A program made the translations under genes and the position numbers. This document shows positions 20,560-28,653 of a DNA stretch of 64,000 bases, piece after piece. The DNA comes from Bacteroidales bacterium Phil12 (GTDB taxonomy: Bacteria > Bacteroidota > Bacteroidia > Bacteroidales > P3): NCBI GenBank assembly GCA_002633275.1, contig NWBO01000053.1, forward strand, positions 122,649 through 186,648, written 5' to 3'. The notes under the pieces were generated by a model. It saw only the letters and a list, made by a program, of their open reading frames with translations. It did no database searches and had not been told where the DNA came from. Within the stretch, counting starts at the first letter, position 1, and the number at the start of each line of letters is the position of its first letter.

Positions 20560-20578
20560 ACGGCAGCTAACTTTGCCG
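20560..20578 (-). promoter_or_regulatory. Leader hairpin of pckA
   Basis: ACGGCA / TGCCGT forms a short stem 40-58 bases before the pckA start. It could stabilise the message or modulate translation; no known riboswitch pattern is seen. Confidence 0.3.
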
Positions 20579-20703
20579 TATTTTTACCATAAACGTATTT
20601 TTTTTATTTGTATTGTGTATTGTACTTAATTTTTTATTTTTTTTTGTTTAAGAAAAATGCAATAAATCTTATAAAAATATTGTTTTTTTTCTTTTTCGAT
20701 GTT

Positions 20704-21033
20704 TTATTCAATATTATTTCTTATCAAAGAGTCCTCAGATTTTCTGATAATAAAGATATCCTCATTCTCTTTTTTCATCAAATATTTCTCTCTGCCGAAT
20801 CGCTCCGCACTATCCAAACTTTTAAGTATCGCAGCATTGTTCAAACTATCTTTTTCAATCTCCTGCAAATAATATTGTTTTTGTTTTTCCAACTGTTTTT
20901 TCTCTTTCATTATTTTATAATAATAAAACACGTTGGTTCTTTCAGAAAACATCATAAGCCCTGCAAACAATACAAAAACGACTATATATTTTGTCTTAGG
21001 ATTTTTTATTATGTTCAAAATTTTTCGTTTCAT
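20704..21033 (-). CDS. Septum formation initiator family protein (DivIC/FtsB-like)
   Basis: A 109-residue bitopic membrane protein: a short basic cytosolic start (MKRKILNIIKNPKTK), one membrane helix (YIVVFVLFAGLMMF, residues about 16-30), then a coiled coil (residues about 38-75, KEKKQLEKQKQYYLQEIEKD) and the family's ERFGREKYLMKK motif. By family knowledge it joins FtsL and FtsQ in the divisome. It lies 15 bases after the HAD hydrolase gene and is probably co-transcribed with it and thiL. Confidence 0.85.
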   Translation of the reverse strand: MKRKILNIIKNPKTKYIVVFVLFAGLMMFSERTNVFYYYKIMKEKKQLEKQKQYYLQEIEKDSLNNAAILKSLDSAERFGREKYLMKKENEDIFIIRKSEDSLIRNNIE

Positions 21034-21048
21034 AATATTTCTTTGGAT

Positions 21049-21672
21049 TTATATTATATTCTTATTATGTAAATCCGTAAGTGTTTGAGGTTTTTCCAAT
21101 AAATAAGTGTTTAATCCTGCTTGCTCTGCTCCTTGAATATTTTTAATGGTATCATCAATAAACAAAGTTTCTTCGGCTTTGATTTTAGCATCGTTTAACA
21201 CCCAAAGAAAACTTTCTTTATGCGGCTTGCGAACATGTATTTCGTTGGAAAGATATGCTTTATCGAATAATGTACTAAATACATCAAAGCCCATTTCCTT
21301 TGCAAACAATTTTTTAACAAGGTCTATATGAATATCGTTGGTATTTGAAAAAAGAAATATCTTTTCATATTTATTTCTTAATTCACTAAGCAATTTTATA
21401 TCCTTTACTCTCGGGCTTTCCACCATACTATTCCAAACAGAATCTATATCATTATCGCTAAGATTTTTTTGAACCGTTTTTCTTACCTCATCTCTAAACT
21501 GAGCAGGTGTTATCTTCCCTTCTTCAAAATCATCGATGAATGGCAGTTGCTCGCTTTGTGTATAAAGCGTTCTTGCATCTACGCCAAACTTTTCAAAAGC
21601 CGCTATTATCTTGGTATAATCCACATCCAAGATAACTCCACCCATATCCAACAACAAGTTCTTTATTTTCAT
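21049..21672 (-). CDS. HAD-superfamily hydrolase, IA type
   Basis: A 207-residue phosphatase-like protein. Motif I is LLLDMGGVILDVD with nucleophile Asp9; the second Asp of the classical DxD is Gly, as in the YihX-like group. Motif II is FLFSNTND, motif III the Lys in VRKPHKESF, and motif IV TLFIDDT. A helical cap lies between motifs I and II. The substrate is probably a small phosphorylated metabolite and cannot be told from sequence. Confidence 0.85.
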   Translation of the reverse strand: MKIKNLLLDMGGVILDVDYTKIIAAFEKFGVDARTLYTQSEQLPFIDDFEEGKITPAQFRDEVRKTVQKNLSDNDIDSVWNSMVESPRVKDIKLLSELRNKYEKIFLFSNTNDIHIDLVKKLFAKEMGFDVFSTLFDKAYLSNEIHVRKPHKESFLWVLNDAKIKAEETLFIDDTIKNIQGAEQAGLNTYLLEKPQTLTDLHNKNII

Positions 21673-21745
21673 AAACTCTCTATCCTCTATTGCTTTTAAT
21701 GAAACTACTTACGCCAACTCATTTTCTATTTTACTTTTATTTGAT

Positions 21746-22780
21746 TTATTTATCACGATAATGATTCCAACCTTGTGCTTTTATATCAATGGTTGTGTTT
21801 TGTTTGGTTACCAATTTACAACCTGCATTCTTCTCGGCAATATATCCTATGATATGAATGTCGGCATTGTCTTTTATTTTTTCATAGTCCTTTTGGCTAA
21901 TGGTAAATAGCAATTCATAATCCTCTCCACCATTCAACGCCCCCGTTTCGGCAGCAATCTTAAATTCCTCCAACACTCGCGAGGTTTGGTAGTCTATCGG
22001 CAATTTATCCAAATATATTTCGCAGCCTACATTACTATCATTGCAAATATGCAATATCTCACTCGCCAATCCGTCTGATATATCTATCATTGACGTAGGT
22101 ACTATGCCGTTTTTCTCAAAGAACTCTATCAACCACTTTCCTGCTTCGGGTTTAAGTTGCCTTTCAAGTACGTATTCGTAGTTATCCAAATCGGGCTGCA
22201 TATTGGGATCTGCCGCCCAAGTTGCTTTCTCTCTTTGCAAAACCAACAATCCGGCATAAGCAGCGCCCAAATCTCCCGTAACGCATATTAAATCGTTTTC
22301 CTTGGCAGTATTTCTTCTTGCAATAGTGTCCGCATTCCCTTCGCCAATTACAGTAATCGTCAAAACCATTCCTGACATCGATGAAGTGGTATCACCTCCC
22401 ACAATATCGACACCATATTTCTCACAAGCCAAACGAATACCTGCATATAATTCTTGTAACGCCTCAACCGAATAACGATTGCTTACACTTAACGAAATTG
22501 TTATCTGCTTCGGCTTTCCATTCATCGCATAAATATCCGAGAAATTGCTTACAGCCGCCTTATATCCCAAATGTTTCAACGGGGTATATACCATATCGAA
22601 ATGGACTCCCTCTGCCATGGTATCGGTTGAAATCAAAACTTTCTTATCTTTGTAATCCAACACGGCACAATCATCTCCAATGGCAACAAGAGTGCTGTCG
22701 TTTTCAACTACATTGTCTTTGTTCAATACTTCTATCAACTTAAATTCTCCAAGAGAGGAAAGTTCCGTTCTATTTTCCAT
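21746..22780 (-). CDS. thiL: Thiamine-monophosphate kinase
   Basis: Phosphorylates thiamine monophosphate to the active cofactor thiamine diphosphate. At 344 residues it has normal length. Motifs of the PurM/ThiL fold: LGEFKLIEVL, IGDDCAVLD, STDTMAEGVHFD, GYKAAVSNFSDIYAMNGKP, VDIVGGDTTSS and DISDGLASEILHI. No thiamine riboswitch is visible before it. No other thi gene is nearby. It is transcribed away from folC from a shared 137-base divergent spacer. Confidence 0.95.
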   Translation of the reverse strand: MENRTELSSLGEFKLIEVLNKDNVVENDSTLVAIGDDCAVLDYKDKKVLISTDTMAEGVHFDMVYTPLKHLGYKAAVSNFSDIYAMNGKPKQITISLSVSNRYSVEALQELYAGIRLACEKYGVDIVGGDTTSSMSGMVLTITVIGEGNADTIARRNTAKENDLICVTGDLGAAYAGLLVLQREKATWAADPNMQPDLDNYEYVLERQLKPEAGKWLIEFFEKNGIVPTSMIDISDGLASEILHICNDSNVGCEIYLDKLPIDYQTSRVLEEFKIAAETGALNGGEDYELLFTISQKDYEKIKDNADIHIIGYIAEKNAGCKLVTKQNTTIDIKAQGWNHYRDK

Positions 22781-22808
22781 ATCCGTATATAGTGTTTGAA
22801 TGAGAATG

Positions 22809-22816
22809 CAAAGTTA
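22809..22816 (-). promoter_or_regulatory. -7 box of thiL
   Basis: TAACTTTG on the minus strand, 28 bases before the thiL start. Confidence 0.6.
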
Positions 22817-22869
22817 AAAAAATATTTACTAATGGCATCATTTTTATCTACGATTAGGGAAATTATTAC

Positions 22870-22877
22870 TAATTTTG
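22870..22877 (+). promoter_or_regulatory. -7 box of folC
   Basis: TAATTTTG on the plus strand, 40 bases before the folC start. Confidence 0.6.
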
Positions 22878-22917
22878 CACATCTTATTTTGTTGGATATC
22901 ATAAAAGAGTTTTTGAA

Positions 22918-24213
22918 ATGAATTACGAACAAGTAGAAAAGTTTTTGTATTCCCAACTTCCGGTTTTCCACCGTCAGGGGGCTTGTGCCTACAAGGCAAA
23001 CTTAGATTCCACAATAGCATTGATGTCGGCTCTGCACAATCCCGAGAAAAAATTCCGCTCCATTCACGTTGCAGGAACCAATGGTAAGGGGTCGTCATCG
23101 CATCTGTTGGCTTCCATACTTAGAGAAAACAGATTGAATGTCGGTTTGCATACTTCACCGCACTTGAAAGACCTTACCGAAAGAATTGTTGTCAATGGCG
23201 AGCAGGCAAGTAAGAATTACGTTATTCAGTTCGTAAAACAAAATTCTAAGATTATTCAACAAATTCAGCCGTCATTCTTTGAAATGATGGTGGCAATGGC
23301 TTTCAATTACTTTGCACATAAACATTATTTGTCCATTGCGGTTATCGAAGTCGGAATGGGTGGCAGATTAGACTCGACCAATGTTATAACGCCCGAAGTT
23401 TCGCTTATAACCAACATATCTTTTGACCACACGCAATTCCTTGGCAACACGTTGTCCAAGATTGCAGGCGAAAAAGCAGGCATAATAAAAGAAAATATCC
23501 CCGTTGTCATTTCTCAAACGCAAGAGGAAACAAAGCCTGTCTTTATTCAAAAAGCCAAAGAAATGAATAGCAAGATTTATTTTGCCGATAAAAATTTCGC
23601 TATTCAAAACGACAGAATCAAGGACGACTATCTTGTTATGGATATAACCAAGAATGGACAACCGTACATAACCAATCTTCATTGCGGTCTTATTGGGGAT
23701 TATCAAAAGAAAAACATATTGGGCGTAATTCAGACTATTGAAGCCCTTAACGAAACCGGTAAATACAATATTTCAAAGCAAGATATCGCCGACGGAATGA
23801 AAAACATCGCAAAAAACTTTCCGCTTAAAGGTCGTTGGCAGACACTTAGTACTTTTCCCTTGACAATATGCGACACGGGGCATAATGAAGACGGCTTAAA
23901 ACACGTACTTGCCCAATTGGAACGCACTCGAAGAAAGCATCTTCACTTTGTTTTCGGAGTTGTTAATGATAAAGACATCGACACCGAGATAAATATGCTG
24001 CCAAAAGACGCAATATATTATCTTTGCAAGGCGGATATTCCGAGAGGTCTTTCTGTCGATATTTTGGCAGACAAGTTTAAGTCAAAAGGCTTTGTATTCA
24101 AAACTTTTCCAAGCGTAAAAGCCGCTTTGAAGCAAGCACAAACAGACGCAAAACAAGATTTCGGTATGGTGTTCGTCGGTGGAAGCACTTACACCGTTGC
24201 CGAAATCGTTTAA
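22918..24213 (+). CDS. folC: Dihydrofolate/folylpolyglutamate synthase
   Basis: Adds glutamate to dihydropteroate and to folates. At 431 residues it has normal length. Motifs: HVAGTNGKGSS (P-loop, near residue 55), GLHTSPHLKDLTERI, VIEVGMGGRLDSTNV, the ligase segment ISFDHTQFLGNTLSKIAGEK, and the C-terminal domain with DTGHNEDGLKHVL. A 21-base phased repeat array starts immediately at its stop codon. Confidence 0.95.
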   Translation: MNYEQVEKFLYSQLPVFHRQGACAYKANLDSTIALMSALHNPEKKFRSIHVAGTNGKGSSSHLLASILRENRLNVGLHTSPHLKDLTERIVVNGEQASKNYVIQFVKQNSKIIQQIQPSFFEMMVAMAFNYFAHKHYLSIAVIEVGMGGRLDSTNVITPEVSLITNISFDHTQFLGNTLSKIAGEKAGIIKENIPVVISQTQEETKPVFIQKAKEMNSKIYFADKNFAIQNDRIKDDYLVMDITKNGQPYITNLHCGLIGDYQKKNILGVIQTIEALNETGKYNISKQDIADGMKNIAKNFPLKGRWQTLSTFPLTICDTGHNEDGLKHVLAQLERTRRKHLHFVFGVVNDKDIDTEINMLPKDAIYYLCKADIPRGLSVDILADKFKSKGFVFKTFPSVKAALKQAQTDAKQDFGMVFVGGSTYTVAEIV

Positions 24214-24275
24214 TCAGTGTTAAACATCAATAAAATAATATTAAACACTAATAAAACAGTATTAAACATCAATAT
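24211..24275. repeat. 21-base phased repeat array between folC and a lipoprotein gene
   Basis: TTAAACA occurs at 24220, 24241 and 24262 (exact 21-base steps). Units: CAGTGTTAAACATCAATAAAA, TAATATTAAACACTAATAAAA, CAGTATTAAACATCAAT. The array begins at the folC stop codon and ends at the ATG of the next gene. Its reading frame joins that gene in phase and would add 19 residues (MLNINKIILNTNKTVLNIN). Confidence 0.85.
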
Positions 24276-24738
24276 GAAAAAAACACTTGTAATTTTTCTT
24301 GCAATCATTACCGCTTTTGCGTTCAGTTCATGTAAATCCGTGGAGAACGCAAACAAGAAAACAATAAAAGCAAAGGTCGTTCAGAACTATTTCTTCGCAA
24401 ATATTTTGCAAGCCGAAGACGAAGAATTTATAGTAAAAAGCGAGAAAATATTTAACAAATACTTTTCTCCCGCCACCACTATGGGATTGAAAGGCAAGCC
24501 AACCAAAATAGATTTTGAAAAACAATCCGCCATTTGTGTCGTTATTCCGACGACTGATATTTTGATTAGTTTGGATTTTGTCGCACTGACGCAAAACGAA
24601 GACAAATCTTTGACATTTAGTTACCGAATGACTTGGGGAGATGTTCAGTCTTACGTGATGCAACCTATACTTATCGTTGCTGTGGATAAGAAATATCTTA
24701 CCAATGGCGTTAAATTCAACAGAATACTTGTGAAGTAA
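24274..24738 (+). CDS. Hypothetical lipoprotein
   Basis: I place the start at 24274 (MKKTLVIFLAIITAFAFSSC), which gives a proper lipoprotein signal with lipobox FSSC. An in-frame ATG at 24217 would only add translated repeat in front of the signal and block export. The 154-residue product has about 130 mature residues with ATTMGLKGKPTKIDFEKQ and a closing VDKKYLTNGVKFNRILVK; it resembles small Bacteroidetes lipoproteins of unknown role. No own promoter is seen, so it may be read through from folC across the repeat. Confidence 0.75.
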   Translation: MKKTLVIFLAIITAFAFSSCKSVENANKKTIKAKVVQNYFFANILQAEDEEFIVKSEKIFNKYFSPATTMGLKGKPTKIDFEKQSAICVVIPTTDILISLDFVALTQNEDKSLTFSYRMTWGDVQSYVMQPILIVAVDKKYLTNGVKFNRILVK

Positions 24739-24765
24739 TTTTTTTTGTAGGGAGGTTTAGAGATT

Positions 24766-25044
24766 GTGGGGTTTTTGTTTTTTTGCATTGGTGTGATAAA
24801 CATTTTTGCTTTTTTGCTATACGCAACAGATAAGCACAAAAGCAAGAAACACGTGTGGAGAATAAGCGAACGAGCATTGCTTTTTGTCGCTTTTATCGGC
24901 GGCAGTTTTGGTTCATTACTTGCGATGCGTCTATGTCATCACAAGACAAAACACAAGAAATTCACGATAACCGTTCCCCTGCTTTGCATCTTCCATTTAC
25001 TATTGCTTATCTTTTTTCTTAAACCCTTAAACATATCTTTTTAA
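24766..25044 (+). CDS. DUF1294 family membrane protein
   Basis: A 92-residue protein with two predicted membrane segments (residues about 3-19 and 73-88). The family pattern is clear: LYATDKHKSKKHVWRISERA, then FIGGSFGSLLAMRLCHHKTKHKKF. The start is GTG at 24766, preceded at about 10 bases by GGGAGG, a Shine-Dalgarno-like sequence that is unusual in this AT-rich window. The role of DUF1294 proteins is not known. Confidence 0.8.
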   Translation: MGFLFFCIGVINIFAFLLYATDKHKSKKHVWRISERALLFVAFIGGSFGSLLAMRLCHHKTKHKKFTITVPLLCIFHLLLLIFFLKPLNISF

Positions 25045-25072
25045 TTGATTTTCAATTTTATTTGTCCTAACT

Positions 25073-25104
25073 TTTGGTCAGTTCAAAAACATTTTATACC
25101 TTTG
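25073..25104 (+). promoter_or_regulatory. Consensus promoter of a short transcript
   Basis: TTTG at 25073-25076, 20 bases, then TACCTTTG at 25097-25104. It is followed by the G10 ORF at 25128 and a terminator at 25259. Confidence 0.75.
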
Positions 25105-25127
25105 CACCCGTTAAACGAATTAAAACA

Positions 25128-25205
25128 ATGACCAAAACAATCGCAAATATCACAAGTAAAAACATAACTACTTCTTCCCTAACCGTTAGGGGGGGGGGAT
25201 TTTAA
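25128..25205 (+). CDS. 25-codon ORF ending after a G10 tract
   Basis: The ORF starts 24 bases after a consensus promoter and encodes MTKTIANITSKNITTSSLTV followed by RGGGF. The glycines come from a run of ten G (25189-25198). One more G would shift the frame and extend the product to about 71 residues, ending at 25342 and running through the terminator hairpin; one fewer G would stop it within a few codons. It could be a slipped-strand (phase-variable) small protein or a leader RNA. No family is recognised. Confidence 0.4.
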   Translation: MTKTIANITSKNITTSSLTVRGGGF

Positions 25206-25258
25206 GTAAAGCGTTTCAAAGTGTAAGCGATTTAACAAAACACAACATATATAATAAA

Positions 25259-25308
25259 GGTATGCAGATACGCTCATTTGAATGTGTCTGCATACTTTTT
25301 TTTTATTT
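25259..25308 (+). terminator. Terminator of the short G-tract transcript
   Basis: Stem GGTATGCAGATAC / GTGTCTGCATAC (one mismatch) with loop GCTCATTTGAAT is followed by T9. Confidence 0.85.
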
Positions 25309-25458
25309 GCCTTTCGGTGGTAAGAAATATGTTTATAGGTAGCAAAGAAACGATTTTTAAGATTAGATATTTATGTTTATCGATTTGAAATTTATGTTTA
25401 ATAGTTCGAGACTTTTGTGTAAAAAACTTATGTGGCTGTCTAAAAAACACAAGTGGTT

Positions 25459-25572
25459 GTCCAAAACACACAGAAACGATGTAAAGGTTTGTACAAACCT
25501 TAGGTCGTAGTTTGTACGAACCTTGCATTGTGGTTTGTACAAACCTTAATGACGTTTCTGTGTGTTTTGGAC
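25459..25572. repeat. Nested inverted repeat with three palindromes
   Basis: Terminal inverted repeats of 20 exact bases (GTCCAAAACACACAGAAACG at 25459-25478, its complement at 25553-25572) enclose three copies of GGTTTGTACAAACC-like palindromes at 25486-25499, about 25509-25522 (imperfect) and 25532-25545. No ORF. It could be a MITE-like element, a cruciform, or a multi-site operator for the BspA-like gene downstream. Confidence 0.75.
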
Positions 25573-25722
25573 GAAAGTATGGCTTATTTGGACGAATACT
25601 TCAATTATTTGGGCACGAAATGGGAACTAATAAACCGAAACTTCAAACCAATAAACAGAAAATTAAGGCTAATAAATAAGAAATAAAAACAATTAAAGAA
25701 CAATAAAAAAACAATTAAAGAA

Positions 25723-26928
25723 ATGAAAAGAGTAATGAAAAAGACATTGGTGCTGATAACGTTTCTACTTGCGTTCGGCACAAGTTGGGGACAAACGACC
25801 TTTTGGGTTGATAGCCTGCAATACGAGACGACTTCGGACAATACGGTCAAGGTCAAAGGAGTTAAAAGTGGCATTACAAACGCTGTTATTCCCGCAACGG
25901 TTACAAATTACGGCAATACTTATAATATTACTTCAATCGGTGATAACGCTTTTGCTTCTTGTAACAGTTTAGCATCAATAGAAATACCCGAGGGGGTTAC
26001 TTCAATAGGTAATCACGCTTTTGGGTATTGTAGCAGTTTAGCTTCAATAGAAATTCCAAAGAGCGTTACTTCAATAGATGATAATGCTTTTGGGTGTTGT
26101 AGCAGTTTAGCGTCAATAGAAATTCCTGAGGGCGTTACTTCGATAGGTAATTATACTTTTATTTATTGCAGCAGTTTGGCGTCAATAGAAATTCCTAAGA
26201 GTGTTACTTCAATAGGCGGGGCTGCTTTTTATGGTTGTAGCAGTTTAACATCAATAGAAATCCCTGAGGGAGTTACTTCAATAGGTGGGGCTGCTTTTTA
26301 TGAATGTAGTAGTTTAACCTCCATAACCATACCTGACGGAGTTACTAAAATAGCATCTTTCGAGCCTGAGTATGAAGTAACCGATAAATTCGAAGGCGCT
26401 TTTGAAAATTGTACAAGTTTGACATCCGTAACAATAGGCAGTTGTGTTGATACAATCGAAAGTCAGGCTTTTTATGGTTGTTCCAAATTAAAGGAAGTTA
26501 CTTGTCTTGCGGAAGTACCGCCTACAATCGAAGACGAGACATTTGAAAAAACGCCTACAAACAAGACATTGACGGTGCCTTGCAATGCGATTGAGGCTTA
26601 CAAAGATTCAGATTGGGATTTGCATTTTACAAATATAATTTGCGATGAACCATCATCGTTGAACGGTGTTGCAGGACAAAAAGTGGAAATTGATGTTTAT
26701 CCTAATCCGATTGAAGCAAATGGCAACGCCGTTATAAATCTGCAAGGTTTGAATGGCAACGCAAAACTTATGATTATTGATGCACAAGGACGCATAATTG
26801 TAAGCGAAGATTTGGTTAGCGAAACAGAAACGTACGAAATCAAAACTTCAAACATTGGTGCAGGCGTTTATTATCTAAGCATCAGAACACAAAACGGCGT
26901 TACAACTGAAAAGTTGATTGTAAGATAA
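25723..26928 (+). CDS. BspA-like leucine-rich-repeat T9SS cargo protein
   Basis: A 401-residue surface protein. Signal peptide to about residue 24 (GTSWGQ); an in-frame ATG at 25735 is an equally good start. Residues about 70-280 hold LRR_5 (Treponema pallidum type) repeats of 23 residues, such as SLASIEIPEGVTSIGNHAFG, six of them nearly identical. The last 80 residues are a T9SS sorting domain (VDVYPNPIEANGNAVI to TTEKLIVR). By family knowledge BspA-like proteins bind host matrix proteins or other bacteria. The near-identical DNA repeats (about 69 bases each) suggest recent expansion. Confidence 0.9.
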   Translation: MKRVMKKTLVLITFLLAFGTSWGQTTFWVDSLQYETTSDNTVKVKGVKSGITNAVIPATVTNYGNTYNITSIGDNAFASCNSLASIEIPEGVTSIGNHAFGYCSSLASIEIPKSVTSIDDNAFGCCSSLASIEIPEGVTSIGNYTFIYCSSLASIEIPKSVTSIGGAAFYGCSSLTSIEIPEGVTSIGGAAFYECSSLTSITIPDGVTKIASFEPEYEVTDKFEGAFENCTSLTSVTIGSCVDTIESQAFYGCSKLKEVTCLAEVPPTIEDETFEKTPTNKTLTVPCNAIEAYKDSDWDLHFTNIICDEPSSLNGVAGQKVEIDVYPNPIEANGNAVINLQGLNGNAKLMIIDAQGRIIVSEDLVSETETYEIKTSNIGAGVYYLSIRTQNGVTTEKLIVR

Positions 26929-26954
26929 AACGAACTAACGTGTATTAACACAAA

Positions 26955-26989
26955 GCGAGGGACAAATTAAAACAAAATTCGTCCCTCGC
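26955..26989. terminator. Bidirectional terminator
   Basis: Stem GCGAGGGAC / GTCCCTCGC with an A-rich loop lies between the BspA-like gene and the convergent methyltransferase gene. Confidence 0.75.
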
Positions 26990-27005
26990 AACTTATAGTA
27001 AAAAA

Positions 27006-27782
27006 TTAAAATATCGTTCTTCTAAACTCCGATAAGATAATTCCGCAAGCAACAGAAGCGTTTAAGGATTCAACTTCGTTACTTGGAGCAAAGCACGGAA
27101 TGGTTATAGGATTATTAACGAAGCGTTTGACTTTATCGCTTATGCCGTGCGATTCGCTGCCTATAACTATGATACCGTCGTTCTGCAATTGTTCTTTATA
27201 TATGTTTTTGCCGTTCAAAAGTACCGTACCATAGATATTACGCTCTTGGTTTTTGAATAAAAAATCCGTCAAATCCGTGTATGATATATTTACGTGGAAT
27301 ATCGCCCCCATTGTGGATTGTAGCGTTTTGGGATTATAGCAATCAACGGTGTCTTTGCTACAAACAATATCCTTAACGCCGAACCATAACGCCATACGAA
27401 TGATTGTGCCCAAGTTACCGGGATTGTTTATATCGTCCAACGCCAAGACCAATTTCTTTTCATCGTTTTGCCATTTGACTTCATTAGTTTTACGCTGCCT
27501 TACGATACAAACAACTCTGTCGGCTGTGGAAAGGAAACTTATTTTGCTTAGTTCCCTATCGGAAACCTCAACGACAAGATTTGCGGTTTTATTGAGCGAA
27601 GCTACCAATATTTTATTATCCTCTATCCAGTCTTTGCAAGCAAAGATTTGTTCGATTTCATAATCGCTTTTAATCAATTCTTGCGTCATCTTTCTGCCTT
27701 CAACAACAAACAATCCGCTGCGTTCCCTGAACTTCTTTTCTTTTAATGCCGTTATTGTTTTTACTTGTACGTTTGTTATCAT
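27006..27782 (-). CDS. TrmH/SpoU-family RNA 2'-O-methyltransferase
   Basis: A 258-residue SPOUT methyltransferase. The N-terminal substrate-binding part (residues about 5-95) holds FRERSGLFVVEGRKM. The knotted domain shows motif 1 LDDINNPGNLGTIIR, motif 2 VIGSESHGIS and motif 3 PCFAPSNEVESLNASVACGI. The target is probably ribosomal RNA, as for RlmB; the exact base cannot be told. I chose the ATG at 27782 since an upstream ATG at 27824 would start inside the hairpin at 27807-27834 and add residues without counterpart in the family. Confidence 0.88.
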   Translation of the reverse strand: MITNVQVKTITALKEKKFRERSGLFVVEGRKMTQELIKSDYEIEQIFACKDWIEDNKILVASLNKTANLVVEVSDRELSKISFLSTADRVVCIVRQRKTNEVKWQNDEKKLVLALDDINNPGNLGTIIRMALWFGVKDIVCSKDTVDCYNPKTLQSTMGAIFHVNISYTDLTDFLFKNQERNIYGTVLLNGKNIYKEQLQNDGIIVIGSESHGISDKVKRFVNNPITIPCFAPSNEVESLNASVACGIILSEFRRTIF

Positions 27783-27806
27783 ACTTGTTAAACGAAAAAA
27801 CAAAAA

Positions 27807-27834
27807 AGGAAGACAAATTTTCATCTGCCTTCCT
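27807..27834 (-). terminator. Terminator of the rpsF-rpsR-rplI operon
   Basis: Stem AGGAAG / CTTCCT with further weak pairs is followed on the minus strand by T6, 66 bases after the rplI stop. Confidence 0.65.
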
Positions 27835-27899
27835 AATATTCGATTTTACATTGATTAAAAAATGCTCTCGCTTATGAAAGCAACAATCAATTACATTGC

Positions 27900-28352
27900 T
27901 TATTCAGCTACTACTTCAAAGTCAAATTCAGCTTTGATGTCTTTATAAACGCTAACCATTGCTTTGTAAGAACCAAGTTCTTTGATAGCCTCACCTTTGA
28001 TAGTGATTTTTTTACGATCAACGTCCATATCAAATTGTGATTTGATAGCCTCTGACAATTGAATAGTATTTACAGAACCATAAATCTTGCCGTTTTCTCC
28101 TGCTTTTGTTGCAAGTTTCAAACCGGAAAAACCGCTGATTTTTGCTGCTGTTGCCTCTGCTTCTGTTCTTATCTTTTGTTCTTTGAATGCTTTTTGCTTC
28201 AAATCTTCTGCCAACATTTTCTTTGCAGAAGATGTAGCCATTATTGCCATTCCTTGTGGAATAAGATAGTTGTTTGCATAACCATCTTTAACCTTTACTA
28301 TTTCGTCTTTATATCCTACGTGAGCAACGTCTTGTTTCAATATAATTTCCAT
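27900..28352 (-). CDS. rplI: Ribosomal protein L9
   Basis: A 150-residue large-subunit protein. The N-terminal 23S rRNA-binding domain (MEIILKQDVAHVGYKDEIVKV, NNYLIPQGMA), the long connecting helix (about 45-75) and the C-terminal domain (about 80-150) are all present. It is the last gene of the rpsF-rpsR-rplI operon, 16 bases after rpsR. Confidence 0.96.
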   Translation of the reverse strand: MEIILKQDVAHVGYKDEIVKVKDGYANNYLIPQGMAIMATSSAKKMLAEDLKQKAFKEQKIRTEAEATAAKISGFSGLKLATKAGENGKIYGSVNTIQLSEAIKSQFDMDVDRKKITIKGEAIKELGSYKAMVSVYKDIKAEFDFEVVAE

Positions 28353-28368
28353 ATCTTTCCCCTCCTTT

Positions 28369-28635
28369 TTATTTCAATAAGTCAGCTACGTATGGCATCA
28401 ACGCAAGATGTCTTGCTCTTTTTATTGCCTGTGCAACTTTTTTCTGATATTTATTAGATGTGCCGGTAATTCTTCTTGGTAAAATCTTACCTTGTTCATT
28501 AACGAACTTCAAAAGAAAATCAGCATCTTTATAATCTATATATTTAATACCGCTTTTTTTGAAACGGCAATATTTTTTTCTTTGAGATTCAACCTTGATA
28601 GGGGTTAAATACTTTATTTCAGTATCATTTGCCAT
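28369..28635 (-). CDS. rpsR: Ribosomal protein S18
   Basis: An 88-residue small-subunit protein that pairs with S6. The core [40 protein letters not shown] and [11 protein letters not shown] is typical. It is the middle gene of the operon, 18 bases after rpsF. Confidence 0.96.
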   Translation of the reverse strand: MANDTEIKYLTPIKVESQRKKYCRFKKSGIKYIDYKDADFLLKFVNEQGKILPRRITGTSNKYQKKVAQAIKRARHLALMPYVADLLK

Positions 28636-28653
28636 AATCTTTTCCTCCTATTA

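Noticed and set aside
20568-20575. A plus-strand TAACTTTG promoter box upstream of pckA
   Set aside because: No plus-strand gene follows; the box is part of the ACGGCA/TGCCGT hairpin in the pckA leader.
25274-25528. An 84-codon minus-strand frame over the nested inverted repeat
   Set aside because: It crosses a terminator and the palindromes and has no supporting signals.
25459-25572. Insertion sequence
   Set aside because: The terminal inverted repeats enclose only 74 bases with no transposase, and I see no clear target duplication.
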